Assembly: GCF_029643425.1 (NCBI RefSeq)
Contig: NZ_CP119106.1
Coordinates: forward strand, 1,054,001-1,118,000
Direction: 5' to 3'
DNA: 64,000 nt
DNA from: Isoptericola sp. AK164
GTDB taxonomy: Bacteria > Actinomycetota > Actinomycetes > Actinomycetales > Cellulomonadaceae
The notes beneath the pieces are model-generated. The model was given only the letters and a program-made list of their open reading frames with translations, was not told the origin of the DNA and did not search any database. Both the position numbers and the translations under genes were made by a program. Each line of letters starts with the position of its first letter. Position 1 is the first letter of the stretch. Of this stretch, positions 31,901-40,990 are shown piece after piece.

Positions 31901-33003
31901 TGCGACCGCTCGTCGGGGGGCGGCAGCAGGTAGCCGTCCGGGGCGGCGATCTCGTTGACCGTGTACTCCACCCCCCAGGCGTCCTCGCCGAGATCGTCGA
32001 AGGTGAAGGTGCCGTCCTCGCCGGTGGTGAACTCCAGCGGGTCGTCACCGGCCGGGTCGACCGGGTTCGGGCTGATCGTGAAGGTCGCGCCGGGCAGCGG
32101 GGTGCCGCCCTCGTCCTCCTTGAGGATCGTCAGGTCCGAGCACAGGCTCGGCACGTCGATGTCCCCGGCGGCGAGGTCCTTGAGCGCGGACAGCTGCGAC
32201 TCGCCGGTCTGGGTGCGCATGTTCAGCGTGCTGAAGCCGGCAGCCGGGCAGACGTCGCCGATGCCGAGCTCGGTGAGGTTCAGGGACGCCTCGACGAACC
32301 GGTCGGCGGTGATGATCCCGGCCACGGCGTTGGGCGAGTCGAAGTAGTCGACGATCGGGCCGGTGTTGACCGCCACGGCTGCCACGTCGCCCGTGCACGC
32401 CTGCCGATCGGTCCAGTCCGCACCGTCCCAGGTGTCGACGCCGACGCAGGCGAGGTCGCTGTTGCCGTCCTCCTCGACGACGATCCGGATGTCACCCACG
32501 CTCCGGTCGGGGTTCATCGCGTCGAGGTTGGGCTCCTGGTTGAGCTCGACGTAGTAGTTCACCGTGCCGGAGTCGCCGTCGCGGTCCCAGCCGAGGTGCA
32601 GCCACTGGGTGTAGTCCCCGCCCTCCTCGGCGATCTCGCTGTACACCAGGACGTTGCCGAGGTCGGACTTGCCCGAGTTGGTGGCCGGGTTGCCGGTGCC
32701 CCAGTTCGGCCAGCCGTTGTTGGGGTTGATCGGGTCCTCGACGTTGGAGCCGGCGAACGTCGTCGTGTCGAGGTTGCCGATCGGGTCGGGCACGACGTCC
32801 GGACCGACCGTCTGCCAGTCGATGCCGCCCTCGGTGATCTGGTTGCCGTCGATCTCGAAGGAGCTGTCGACGGCGGACGCCGGCGTGCTCAGCGCGACCA
32901 CGGAGCCCAGGGCGAGCGCCGCCGAGGCGAGAGCGGCGACGGGGCCGGAGAACCGGGAACGGGGAGCGGTGGCGTCCGTGCGGTGGGAACTCCTGGTGCG
33001 CAT
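28924..33003 (-). CDS. LPXTG cell-wall protein with three SpaA/CnaB-type repeat modules (paralogue 2)
   Basis: A 1359-aa paralogue of the adjacent giant protein, same strand, 265 nt upstream of it in transcription order. Signal peptide to about Ala44 (TPASA|VDS). The N-domain shares SGKSDLGNVLVYSEI and [12 protein letters not shown] with its neighbour. Three modules start near 32139, 31113 and 30090 (DLTILKE, AELTISK, AELRIVK). C-terminus: LPQTG, hydrophobic helix, RRRSHG. The 684-aa length difference equals the extra pair of modules in paralogue 1. ATG 33003 is chosen because a good signal peptide follows and AGGA lies 6 nt upstream; an open extension of 133 codons overlaps the divergent gene and has no signal peptide. 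Confidence 0.9.
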   Translation of the reverse strand: MRTRSSHRTDATAPRSRFSGPVAALASAALALGSVVALSTPASAVDSSFEIDGNQITEGGIDWQTVGPDVVPDPIGNLDTTTFAGSNVEDPINPNNGWPNWGTGNPATNSGKSDLGNVLVYSEIAEEGGDYTQWLHLGWDRDGDSGTVNYYVELNQEPNLDAMNPDRSVGDIRIVVEEDGNSDLACVGVDTWDGADWTDRQACTGDVAAVAVNTGPIVDYFDSPNAVAGIITADRFVEASLNLTELGIGDVCPAAGFSTLNMRTQTGESQLSALKDLAAGDIDVPSLCSDLTILKEDEGGTPLPGATFTISPNPVDPAGDDPLEFTTGEDGTFTFDDLGEDAWGVEYTVNEIAAPDGYLLPPPDERSQTITIGPAESASLTFVDPMPWEPLEIDVTAEQFVTRTWENDKQVDGDDVLLLPADQESVELDYVVEVFWSDTMLEEGGRTVTVTVDNPNEDPVTGNLSVDLNGELCSYAGTDLDAWENEFAPGETVLDVVCDDPPLNGEVDATVTWDRGVYPQTQDDVDDPENAPQGEATDSTLIVTTDNGLPAVDVWDDFTNPDLPPTYLGTVQATEDAGSEEFPVSQVIEVPLGECIEVVNDGYIVEVEAGADGDRIDSATEVVDICREEGAELTISKVDEDEQPLPGATFEISPNPVDPTGDDPLTFSTGESGEYTFEDVVSFGEYTVTETIAPAGYFLPAERSQVVTLAPGSDETLTFVDPLIWEPLDLELSAEQFVTRTWANDKEADTTTIDLRADEPSATINYTIEVMESDTFLDPDADPARAVTVTVDNPNADPVTGMLTVELDGDFCSDEGTDLDEWENEFAGGVNEFTVDCPNPPLFGQIEATVTWDRGEYPQTQDDVDDPENAPPGEASDGISLEEVTTDNGVTSVDVYDEFTSPDEAPEFLQTVTSTGSAETTTIEFSQEFEVPQGECLVVDNTAYIVETGDGADGDRIDDDSASVTICRDAPAELRIVKAAQKITEDEDDVYLPGATFEIMPNPLDPESEDRLVVVTGEDGTYTIEEIADFGEYTVTETEAPEGYLLPANPTRTVELLEGETTEVSFVDPLVWEPLNIEVMGEGEQFVSRTFTVDKEAETHPTTLPADQAQTTVEFVVQVVQGPTTLDDATLQASVEVSNPNDNPVMGTVAATFEDEACLIDAEDADEATDGLQFLFPSGDSLMTLTCENVNDFEGTLAATVTWDLAEYPQTQEQLDGPENAGEGSASDAIDIDPAVVDNGPTSVEVWDDFSTPDLAPTMLGTVDATEPGAVTEFPVSTTVTVGQGECLDVTNEAYLLDGDTELDRDSASVEICRDVPVTPPPTPPLPQTGADTAMAVIATLLLIGTGAGMLYLRRRSHG

Positions 33004-33146
33004 CTGATTCCTGTCTGACCCGTCCGGGCTGCCGCCATCGGCAGAGGTGGCGAATGTCACATCCAAGTGGAGCGTAACCATAGTCGCCGCGGGCACACAC
33101 CCCGGGGCGCAGACTTCACCCGCTGCCACCACCGGTCGGGTCGGCC

Positions 33147-33152
33147 TACGCT
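33147..33152 (+). promoter_or_regulatory. Leaderless -10 box of the LOG-family gene
   Basis: TACGCT followed by 6 nt and ATG 33159, with no ribosome binding site. It lies in the 155-nt gap divergent from LPXTG gene 2. Confidence 0.55.
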
Positions 33153-33158
33153 CGAGGT

Positions 33159-33938
33159 ATGAGCGAACGTACCGACGACGGCGTCCCGGAATCCGGCCGC
33201 GGATACCGCAAGGGACCGGTCCTGCTGCGGGGCACGCAGATCCCGGACTCGACCACGGACCAGCGGCTGCTGGCTCCGGGGGAGGGGACCGAGTGGGTCC
33301 ACACGGACCCGTGGCGCGTGATGCGTATCCAGGCCGAGTTCGTCGAGGGTTTCGGGGCGCTGGCCGAGGTCGGCCCGGCGGTCTCGGTGTTCGGCTCGGC
33401 ACGCACCGCCCCGGACCACCCGGACTACGTGCTCGGTGAGCAGATCGGCAAGCTGCTCGTCTCCTCGGGGTACTCGGTGATCACCGGCGGGGGCCCCGGC
33501 ATCATGGAGGCCGCCAACAAGGGCGCGGCCGAGGCCGGTGGCACGTCCATCGGGCTGGGGATCGAGCTGCCGTTCGAGCAGGGGATGAACCCGCACGTCA
33601 ACCGCGGCGTGAGCTTCCGCTACTTCTTCGCCCGCAAGACGATGTTCGTCAAGTACGCCCAGGGGTTCGTCGTCCTGCCGGGTGGCTTCGGCACCTTCGA
33701 CGAGCTCTTCGAGGCCCTCACGCTCGTCCAGACGCACAAGGTCACCGGCTTCCCCGTCGTGCTGGTCGGCAGCGACTACTGGGGCGGGCTGCTCGAGTGG
33801 CTGCGCACCGCCGTCGTCGACCGCGGCATGATCAACCCGGCCGACCTGGACCTGCTGCACGTGACCGACACGGCCGAGGAGGCCGTCTCGCACGTCATCG
33901 AACGCGGGCGGGCGCTGGCCGCCGAGTTCCGCACGTGA
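33159..33938 (+). CDS. LOG-family (TIGR00730) Rossmann protein
   Basis: A 259-aa protein of the LOG family, whose tested members are cytokinin riboside 5'-monophosphate phosphoribohydrolases (ribose-phosphate release from N6-modified AMP). Hallmarks are GGGPGIMEAANKGA near residue 110 and PGGFGTFDELFEALTL near residue 170, the phosphate-binding and catalytic motifs. It is longer at the N-terminus than plant LOG and resembles Rv1205 of M. tuberculosis. It overlaps the FolP2-like gene in GTGA. In bacteria the physiological substrate is usually unknown. Confidence 0.9.
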   Translation: MSERTDDGVPESGRGYRKGPVLLRGTQIPDSTTDQRLLAPGEGTEWVHTDPWRVMRIQAEFVEGFGALAEVGPAVSVFGSARTAPDHPDYVLGEQIGKLLVSSGYSVITGGGPGIMEAANKGAAEAGGTSIGLGIELPFEQGMNPHVNRGVSFRYFFARKTMFVKYAQGFVVLPGGFGTFDELFEALTLVQTHKVTGFPVVLVGSDYWGGLLEWLRTAVVDRGMINPADLDLLHVTDTAEEAVSHVIERGRALAAEFRT

Positions 33939-34867
33939 TCCCACCGGCGGGGGCGCCGCTCGTCCTGCGCGGCCGCGAGGTCGGCCGGGACGCCGACGGC
34001 GTGCTGCGCCCCGTGGTGATGGCGATCGTCAACCGCACCACCGACTCCTTCTACGCCCCGGCGCGGCTGGCCGACGACGGCGCGGCCCTGGACGCCGCCC
34101 ACGCCGCCTGGACCGACGGGGCCGCGATCCTCGACGTCGGCGGGGTGCGCGCCGGTACGGGGCCCGCGGTGAGCGAGTCCGAGGAGATCGAGCGGGTCGT
34201 GCCGTTCGTGGCGAAGGTCCGGGCCGAGCTGCCCGACCTGCTGCTCAGCGTCGACACGTGGCGCGCCGAGGTGGCCCGGGCCGCGATCGAGGCCGGTGCC
34301 GACCTCATCAACGACACCTGGGCCGGCCACGACCCGGGTCTCGTCGAGGTCGCCGGCGCCGCCGGGGTCGGCGTCGTCTGCTCCCACACCGGAGGAGCCC
34401 TGCCCCGCACCGACCCGTACCGCGTGTCCTACCCGACGCCGGAGGGAGCCGACGGCGGCGACCCGCGCGACGGCGTCACCCGCGACGTGCTCGCCACGCT
34501 GCGTGCGGCCGCCGACCGTGCCGTCGCCTGCGGCGTGCCGCCGTCGTCCGTGCTCGTCGACCCGACGCACGACTTCGGCAAGAACACCTGGCACTCGCTG
34601 CACCTGCTGCGCCGGACCGATGCGCTGACCGCCCTCGGGTACCCGGTGCTCATGGCGCTCAGCCGCAAGGACTTCGTCGGCGAGACCCTCGACCTGCCTC
34701 CCGACGACCGGCTGGCCGGCACCCTCGCGGCCACGGCGCTCGCCGCCTGGCACGGTGCCCGCGTGTTCCGCAGCCACGACGTCGCGGCCACGCGGCACGC
34801 CCTGGAGATGGTGGCGGCGGTCCGTGACGAGGCGCCTCCACGGGTCGCGCGTCGCGGCCTGGCCTGA
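33935..34867 (+). CDS. folP2: Dihydropteroate synthase-like protein, FolP2 type
   Basis: A 310-aa TIM-barrel protein of the DHPS family. The motifs are of the FolP2 kind as I recall it from M. tuberculosis Rv1207: MAIVNRTTDSFY (classical DHPS has a G.LN.TPDSF type), AILDVGGVRAGTG, LINDTWAG, CSHTGGALPRT and DPTHDFGKNTWHSLHLLRR. FolP2 proteins have been reported not to replace FolP1 in folate synthesis, so true DHPS activity is doubtful. No other folate gene is nearby. GTG 33935 overlaps the LOG stop (GTGA). The neighbours upstream and downstream are also those of Rv1207 apart from lost genes. Confidence 0.85.
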   Translation: MIPPAGAPLVLRGREVGRDADGVLRPVVMAIVNRTTDSFYAPARLADDGAALDAAHAAWTDGAAILDVGGVRAGTGPAVSESEEIERVVPFVAKVRAELPDLLLSVDTWRAEVARAAIEAGADLINDTWAGHDPGLVEVAGAAGVGVVCSHTGGALPRTDPYRVSYPTPEGADGGDPRDGVTRDVLATLRAAADRAVACGVPPSSVLVDPTHDFGKNTWHSLHLLRRTDALTALGYPVLMALSRKDFVGETLDLPPDDRLAGTLAATALAAWHGARVFRSHDVAATRHALEMVAAVRDEAPPRVARRGLA

Positions 34868-34869
34868 CG

Positions 34870-34896
34870 TTGGTCGCCCGAGGCGGACAGTAGAAT
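34870..34896 (+). promoter_or_regulatory. Promoter of the DUF3117 gene
   Basis: TAGAAT (34891-34896) is a near-ideal -10 box; TTGGTC (34870-34875) may be the -35 with a short 15-nt spacer. The transcript would have a leader of about 70 nt with GGAGA before the ATG. Confidence 0.6.
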
Positions 34897-34970
34897 GGTG
34901 AGACGCACCTCATCCGGCACCGTGCGGGTGCGGGGGCGGAGGAACCGGACAACGGAATGGAGAGCCACAC

Positions 34971-35138
34971 ATGGCTGCGATGAAGCCGCGGACGGGCGAC
35001 GGGCCCCTCGAGGTCACCAAGGAGGGACGCGGCATCGTCATGCGTGTTCCGCTGGAGGGCGGTGGTCGGCTGGTCGTCGAGCTGAACGCGACCGAGGCCG
35101 GCGAGCTGGGCGAGGCCCTCCAGGGCGTCGTCGGCTGA
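34971..35138 (+). CDS. DUF3117 domain protein, 55 aa
   Basis: A tiny protein, MAAMKPRTGDGPLEVTKEGR to its end in EALQGVVG. This short family is almost universal in actinobacteria (Rv1211 in M. tuberculosis) and is named DUF3117; its function is unknown. The ribosome site GGAGA lies at 34960-34964. It has its own promoter, sits between the FolP2-like gene and the O-methyltransferase, and ends in a hairpin. Conservation of such a short reading frame argues strongly that it is real. Confidence 0.9.
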   Translation: MAAMKPRTGDGPLEVTKEGRGIVMRVPLEGGGRLVVELNATEAGELGEALQGVVG

Positions 35139-35162
35139 CGACGTCTGCAGCACTCCCGTGAC

Positions 35163-35205
35163 AGGCGGGCGTGGGACGGGTGTGGCTCCCGTCGCGCGCC
35201 CGCCT
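35163..35205. terminator. Hairpin between convergent DUF3117 and O-methyltransferase genes
   Basis: 9-bp stem AGGCGGGCG (35163-35171) with 35197-35205, and an inner GGGACGGG/CTCCCGTC pairing. It is placed between two stop codons and so may serve both strands. Confidence 0.6.
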
Positions 35206-35211
35206 CGTCGT

Positions 35212-35883
35212 TCAGGCGGACGGGTGCCGCGGTGCGCGGCGCACCGCGAGCAGCAGCCCGTCGCCGGTCGGGACCATCGCCGGCACCAGGCGTTCGTCCG
35301 CGCGGACGGCGTGCGCCGTCTCCCGGACCGCCACGGTGGGTGCCTCGAGCCGCGTCGGGTCGGCGACCCGCCCGCTGAGCGCCGGGTCGACGATCCCCAG
35401 CACGCCCCCCTCGCGCAGCAGCCGGACCGCCGCCTCGACGTGCGAGGCCAGCACGAGGGGGTCGACCGCGACCAGCACCAGGTCGTAGGCGCCGTCCGTC
35501 AGTCGCGGCAGCACGTCCAGCGGTGGGCGGGTGATCACCCGCGTGCGCGAGGACGCCACCTCCTCGTCCGCGAACGCCGTCTTCGCGGCGCGCTGCCGCG
35601 CCGCGTCCGGGTCGATGGTGGTCAGGACGCCGTCCGGCAGCATGCCGCGCAGCATCCACAGGGCCGTGACGCCCGCGTCGCTGCCGATCTCGACCGCGGT
35701 CCGCGCCTGCGCCGCCGCCGCGACGACCCGCAGCAGCGCCCCGGTCCCGGGGGAGACCGTCGCGCACCCCAGCGAGGCCGCCCGTTCCCGGGCGCGCAGC
35801 AGCGTGGCGTCCTCAGTGAGGAACGACTCGCTGAACGTCCAGGCGACCCCGCGGTCGTCCTGGGCCTCCGCCTCGGTGAAGAT
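35212..35883 (-). CDS. O-methyltransferase (Rv1220c-like) with no standard start codon
   Basis: SAM-dependent O-methyltransferase, about 223 aa. The SAM motif is VEIGSDAGVTALWML; later parts are GVLTTIDPDA, YDLVLVAVDPLVLASHVEAA and RLLREGGVLGIVDPAL, as in the family Methyltransf_3. The frame is open from a TGA at 35931-35929 onward, yet has no ATG, GTG or TTG before Met76 at 35655, which is too late because the family N-terminus (TFSESFLTEDATLLRARERA) precedes it. An AAGGGGG ribosome site (35897-35891) is 7 nt before an ATC codon at 35883, so ATC is the best start candidate. It is divergent from sigE, as in mycobacteria. Substrate unknown. Confidence 0.8.
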   Translation of the reverse strand: MFTEAEAQDDRGVAWTFSESFLTEDATLLRARERAASLGCATVSPGTGALLRVVAAAAQARTAVEIGSDAGVTALWMLRGMLPDGVLTTIDPDAARQRAAKTAFADEEVASSRTRVITRPPLDVLPRLTDGAYDLVLVAVDPLVLASHVEAAVRLLREGGVLGIVDPALSGRVADPTRLEAPTVAVRETAHAVRADERLVPAMVPTGDGLLLAVRRAPRHPSA

Positions 35884-35910
35884 GACACGGCCCCCTTGAT
35901 CGCTGGGCAG

Positions 35911-35916
35911 ATCGTA
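35911..35916 (-). promoter_or_regulatory. -10 box of the O-methyltransferase
   Basis: Minus-strand TACGAT, about 27 nt before the proposed ATC start, leaving a short leader that contains the AAGGGGG ribosome site. Confidence 0.45.
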
Positions 35917-35920
35917 CGTG

Positions 35921-35946
35921 GGAACCTCTCAGGTTGCTCACACGTT
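35921..35946 (+). promoter_or_regulatory. ECF-type (SigE-like) promoter of sigE
   Basis: GGAAC (35921-35925), 17-nt spacer, CGTT (35943-35946). This fits the -35 GGAAC / -10 CGTT or GTTG pattern known for SigE-type ECF factors and lies 12 nt from the ATG, which suggests autoregulation. Confidence 0.7.
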
Positions 35947-35957
35947 CGCATGGGACG

Positions 35958-36521
35958 ATGACCGTGATGACCAAGACCGTGGAGTCCGACACCGCCTCGT
36001 GGGTGCCCCCGACCTGGGACGAGATCGTCCGGGAGCACTCCGCGCGCGTGTACCGGCTCGCCTACCGTCTGACCGGTGACCGGCAGGACGCCGAGGACCT
36101 GACGCAAGAGACGTTCCTGCGGGTGTTCCGGTCGCTGTCCAGCTACACCCCCGGCACCTTCGAGGGCTGGCTGCACCGCATCACGACCAACCTCTTCCTG
36201 GACCAGGTCCGCCGCAAGAAGCGGATCCGCTTCGAGGCCATGGGCGAGGACGCCTCGCGGGTCCAGTCCACCGACGACCGCGGCCGGCCCGAGCGCGGCT
36301 TCGAGCACGGCAACCTCGACCACGACGTCCAGGCCGCCCTCGACGGCCTGCGACCCGAGTACCGCGCCGCCGTCGTCCTATGCGACATCGAAGGTCTCAG
36401 CTACGAGGAGATCGCGGTCACCCTGGGCATCAAGATCGGCACGGTGCGCTCACGGATCCACCGCGCGCGGGCCCAGCTGCGCGACGCGCTGGAGCACCGA
36501 CGCGAGGACGTGCGGCGATGA
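35958..36521 (+). CDS. sigE: ECF RNA polymerase sigma factor SigE
   Basis: Extracytoplasmic-function sigma factor, 187 aa. Region 2 covers about 25-95 ([49 protein letters not shown]) and region 4 about 120-175 ([39 protein letters not shown]). The sequence and the downstream rseA, htrA and tatB order match the SigE envelope-stress locus of mycobacteria. ATG 35958 is chosen; ATG 35967 is a possible alternative and a TTG at 35934 would overlap the promoter. The N-terminus is shorter than in mycobacterial SigE. Stop overlaps rseA in ATGA. Confidence 0.93.
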   Translation: MTVMTKTVESDTASWVPPTWDEIVREHSARVYRLAYRLTGDRQDAEDLTQETFLRVFRSLSSYTPGTFEGWLHRITTNLFLDQVRRKKRIRFEAMGEDASRVQSTDDRGRPERGFEHGNLDHDVQAALDGLRPEYRAAVVLCDIEGLSYEEIAVTLGIKIGTVRSRIHRARAQLRDALEHRREDVRR

Positions 36522-37411
36522 GCGCCCACCTCGGCGACCGCGTCAGCGCGCTGGCCGACGGCCAGCTGCCGCCGGCCGAGGCCGAGCGCGCCCTGGCGCA
36601 CGTCGCGTGCTGCTCGCTGTGCGCCGCCGAGCTCGAGACGGCACGGTCCGCGCGCCGGCACCTCGCCGCCGCCGGGGACGTCACCCCGACGGCGGAGCTG
36701 ACCCAGCGGCTCCTGGACCTCTCGGCCTCCATCCCGCCCGCCGACGGCGACCCCCTGCGGGCCCCCGACCGGGACACCGGGTGGGCCGCACCCGAGGCGT
36801 GGCACCCGCCCCTGACCGGCGACGTCCTGGGCGCGGAGCGACGACGGCGCCGCCGCCGGGTCGCGCTCGTGGGTGCCGGGGGAGCAGGTGTGCTGGGCTG
36901 TGCCCTGTTCGTGCTCGGCCAGGCACCCGTGGTCACACCCGACACCTCGCGCGTCGCCGCCCTGACCACCCTGGCAGGGGCGGGCGGCACGTCCGGCGAC
37001 ACGGTGACCGAGGCCGGGCTCGGCCGTGCGGGGTTCGTGGCGCCGTCGTCGCTGCCGCCGGGGTACGAGGTGGTGGCCGTGCGCACCGGCCCGACGTCGT
37101 GCGAGATCGACCTGACCGGCCCCGACGGGCCCGTGGTCGTCCGCCAGCAGCAGGGCCGGCTGGCGGCAGGGACCGGGTCGACGGCGCGGACCGAGGTCGC
37201 CGGGCGCGGTGACGTCGTCGTGCTGTCCCAGGACCCCTGGCACGTCGCCTGGCAGGCCGGCGACGTCGTCGTGGAGGTCACGACGGACGCCCCCGACGAC
37301 GTCCTGTCCGAGGTCGTCGCTGCTTTCCCCGAACGTGACTACGACGGGGGCGTCCTGCCCCAGATCACTCGTGGCTGGTCGACCGTGACAGGAGCTCTCA
37401 CCCTTCCATGA
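36518..37411 (+). CDS. rseA: Zinc-binding anti-sigma factor RseA-type
   Basis: Partner of SigE, 297 aa. The N-terminal zinc anti-sigma motif H-x3-C-x2-C is present as HVACCSLC at about residues 27-34. An arginine-rich stretch (RRRRRRR) precedes a membrane helix ([20 protein letters not shown], about 112-131), leaving an extracytoplasmic C-terminal domain of 160 residues ([20 protein letters not shown]). It would hold SigE at the membrane until stress. Mycobacterial RseA is a soluble protein of about 150 aa, so the membrane and outer sensor parts are a difference. Coupled to sigE and htrA by ATGA overlaps. Confidence 0.88.
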   Translation: MSAHLGDRVSALADGQLPPAEAERALAHVACCSLCAAELETARSARRHLAAAGDVTPTAELTQRLLDLSASIPPADGDPLRAPDRDTGWAAPEAWHPPLTGDVLGAERRRRRRRVALVGAGGAGVLGCALFVLGQAPVVTPDTSRVAALTTLAGAGGTSGDTVTEAGLGRAGFVAPSSLPPGYEVVAVRTGPTSCEIDLTGPDGPVVVRQQQGRLAAGTGSTARTEVAGRGDVVVLSQDPWHVAWQAGDVVVEVTTDAPDDVLSEVVAAFPERDYDGGVLPQITRGWSTVTGALTLP

Positions 37412-38736
37412 CACCCCAGGATCCCGACCTCTTCGCCTCCCCGGAGCCCCCGGCCCGCCGGCCCGACCCCGCACCGCCGGTGGCCGCGCAGCCCGCGCCC
37501 GCGTCGTCGGCCCCGGCCGCCGCGCCGTCGTCGGCCCCGGCTGCGGACACCCCGCCGTCCGTGCCGCCGTCGGCGCCGCAGCCCGCGGGCACCCCGGCCG
37601 GGGGCGCACCGGCGTCCCGGCGGCCGGCCCGGCTCGGCGCCGGACGCACGGCCGTGATCCTGGTCCTGGCGCTCGCGGTCGGCCTGGTCGGTGGCGTGCT
37701 CGGCGACCGGATCGCCGGCGGCGCCCAGGACGAGGCCCCCGTCAGCGCCGACCTGCCGGTCAGCCCCGGGTCGCAGGACGACGGCGCCGACGACTCCCGC
37801 CCGGTGGACTCGCACGCGGCCATCGCGGCCGAGGTGCTGCCGTCGGTGGTCTCGCTGGAGATCTCCGGTGCCGGGGGGCGCGGGTCCTCGGGCTCGGGCT
37901 TCGTGCTGCGCGAGGACGGCTACATCCTGACCAACGACCACGTGGTCACCGCCGGCGGAGGGGGCGGCGACGTGGTCGTCGTCCTCTCCGACGGCTCCGA
38001 GCACGCGGGCGAGGTCGTCGGGAGCACCCCCGACTACGACCTGGCCGTGGTCAAGATCGACGTCGACGGGCTGACGCCGCTCGTGCTGGGCGACTCGGAC
38101 GACGTCGTGGTCGGGGACGCCGTGCTGGCCGTCGGCGCACCGCTGGGCCTCGACTCAACGGTCACCGCCGGGATCGTCAGTGCGCTGCACCGTCCCGTGC
38201 AGGCCGGGGACCAGGCGACGACCGCGTTCATCGACGCCATCCAGACCGACGCCGCGATCAACCCCGGCAACTCCGGCGGGCCGCTCGTCGACGCCGACGG
38301 CGAGGTCGTGGGCATCAACTCCGCGATCGCCCAGCCGCCCGGTGCCACGCAGGCCACCGGGAGCATCGGCCTCGGGTTCGCCATTCCGGCCAACCAGGCC
38401 CGCACGACGGCGGAGCAGCTCATCGAGACCGGTCAGGCGACCTATCCCGTGATCGGCGTGCTGCTGGACACCTCCTACTCCGGGGAGGGCGTCCAGGTGT
38501 CGTCCGAGGCCCAGCAGGGCATCCCGCCCGTGACGCCGGACGGTCCGGCGGACCTGGCGGGGGTCCGCGCCGGTGACGTCATCCTGGCGATCGACGGCCG
38601 CCCGGTGTCCCGCAGCAACGAGCTCATCGTGGCGATCCGTGCACGTCAGCCGGGTGACGCCGTCACCCTGCGCGTCCGCAGCGACGGCGAGGAGCGCGAG
38701 GTGCGCGTCGTGCTGCAGGAGCGGGCGAGCGAGTGA
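37408..38736 (+). CDS. htrA: HtrA/DegP-like serine protease with PDZ domain
   Basis: Membrane-anchored S1C protease for envelope quality control, 442 aa. The cytoplasmic N-terminus (1-72) is Pro/Ala-rich; one membrane helix follows (VILVLALAVGLVGGVLGD, about 80-97). The catalytic triad is visible: His178 (TNDHVV), Asp211 (YDLAVVK) and Ser289 (NPGNSGGPLVD). A PDZ domain spans about 350-440 (GPADLAGVRAGDVILAIDGR). It follows rseA with an ATGA overlap, forming a sigE-rseA-htrA unit that would sense and repair cell-surface damage. Confidence 0.94.
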   Translation: MTPQDPDLFASPEPPARRPDPAPPVAAQPAPASSAPAAAPSSAPAADTPPSVPPSAPQPAGTPAGGAPASRRPARLGAGRTAVILVLALAVGLVGGVLGDRIAGGAQDEAPVSADLPVSPGSQDDGADDSRPVDSHAAIAAEVLPSVVSLEISGAGGRGSSGSGFVLREDGYILTNDHVVTAGGGGGDVVVVLSDGSEHAGEVVGSTPDYDLAVVKIDVDGLTPLVLGDSDDVVVGDAVLAVGAPLGLDSTVTAGIVSALHRPVQAGDQATTAFIDAIQTDAAINPGNSGGPLVDADGEVVGINSAIAQPPGATQATGSIGLGFAIPANQARTTAEQLIETGQATYPVIGVLLDTSYSGEGVQVSSEAQQGIPPVTPDGPADLAGVRAGDVILAIDGRPVSRSNELIVAIRARQPGDAVTLRVRSDGEEREVRVVLQERASE

Positions 38737-38771
38737 CGCCGGCGCCGTACCGGTCGCGCCGCGCCACGGGC

Positions 38772-40921
<2,150 letters not shown>

Positions 40922-40977
40922 TCCGCCGACCCGGGCGTCGTCGCACGTCGTGCGCTGCCGACTCCGCCGACCGCCGC

Positions 40978-40983
40978 TAGGGT
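40978..40983 (+). promoter_or_regulatory. Leaderless -10 box of the BrkB-family gene
   Basis: TAGGGT followed by exactly 7 nt and GTG 40991; no ribosome binding site. Confidence 0.6.
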
Positions 40984-40990
40984 CGAGACC

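Noticed and set aside
33004-33402. 133-codon N-terminal extension of LPXTG gene 2
   Set aside because: It would bury the signal peptide and overlaps the divergent LOG-family gene and its promoter.
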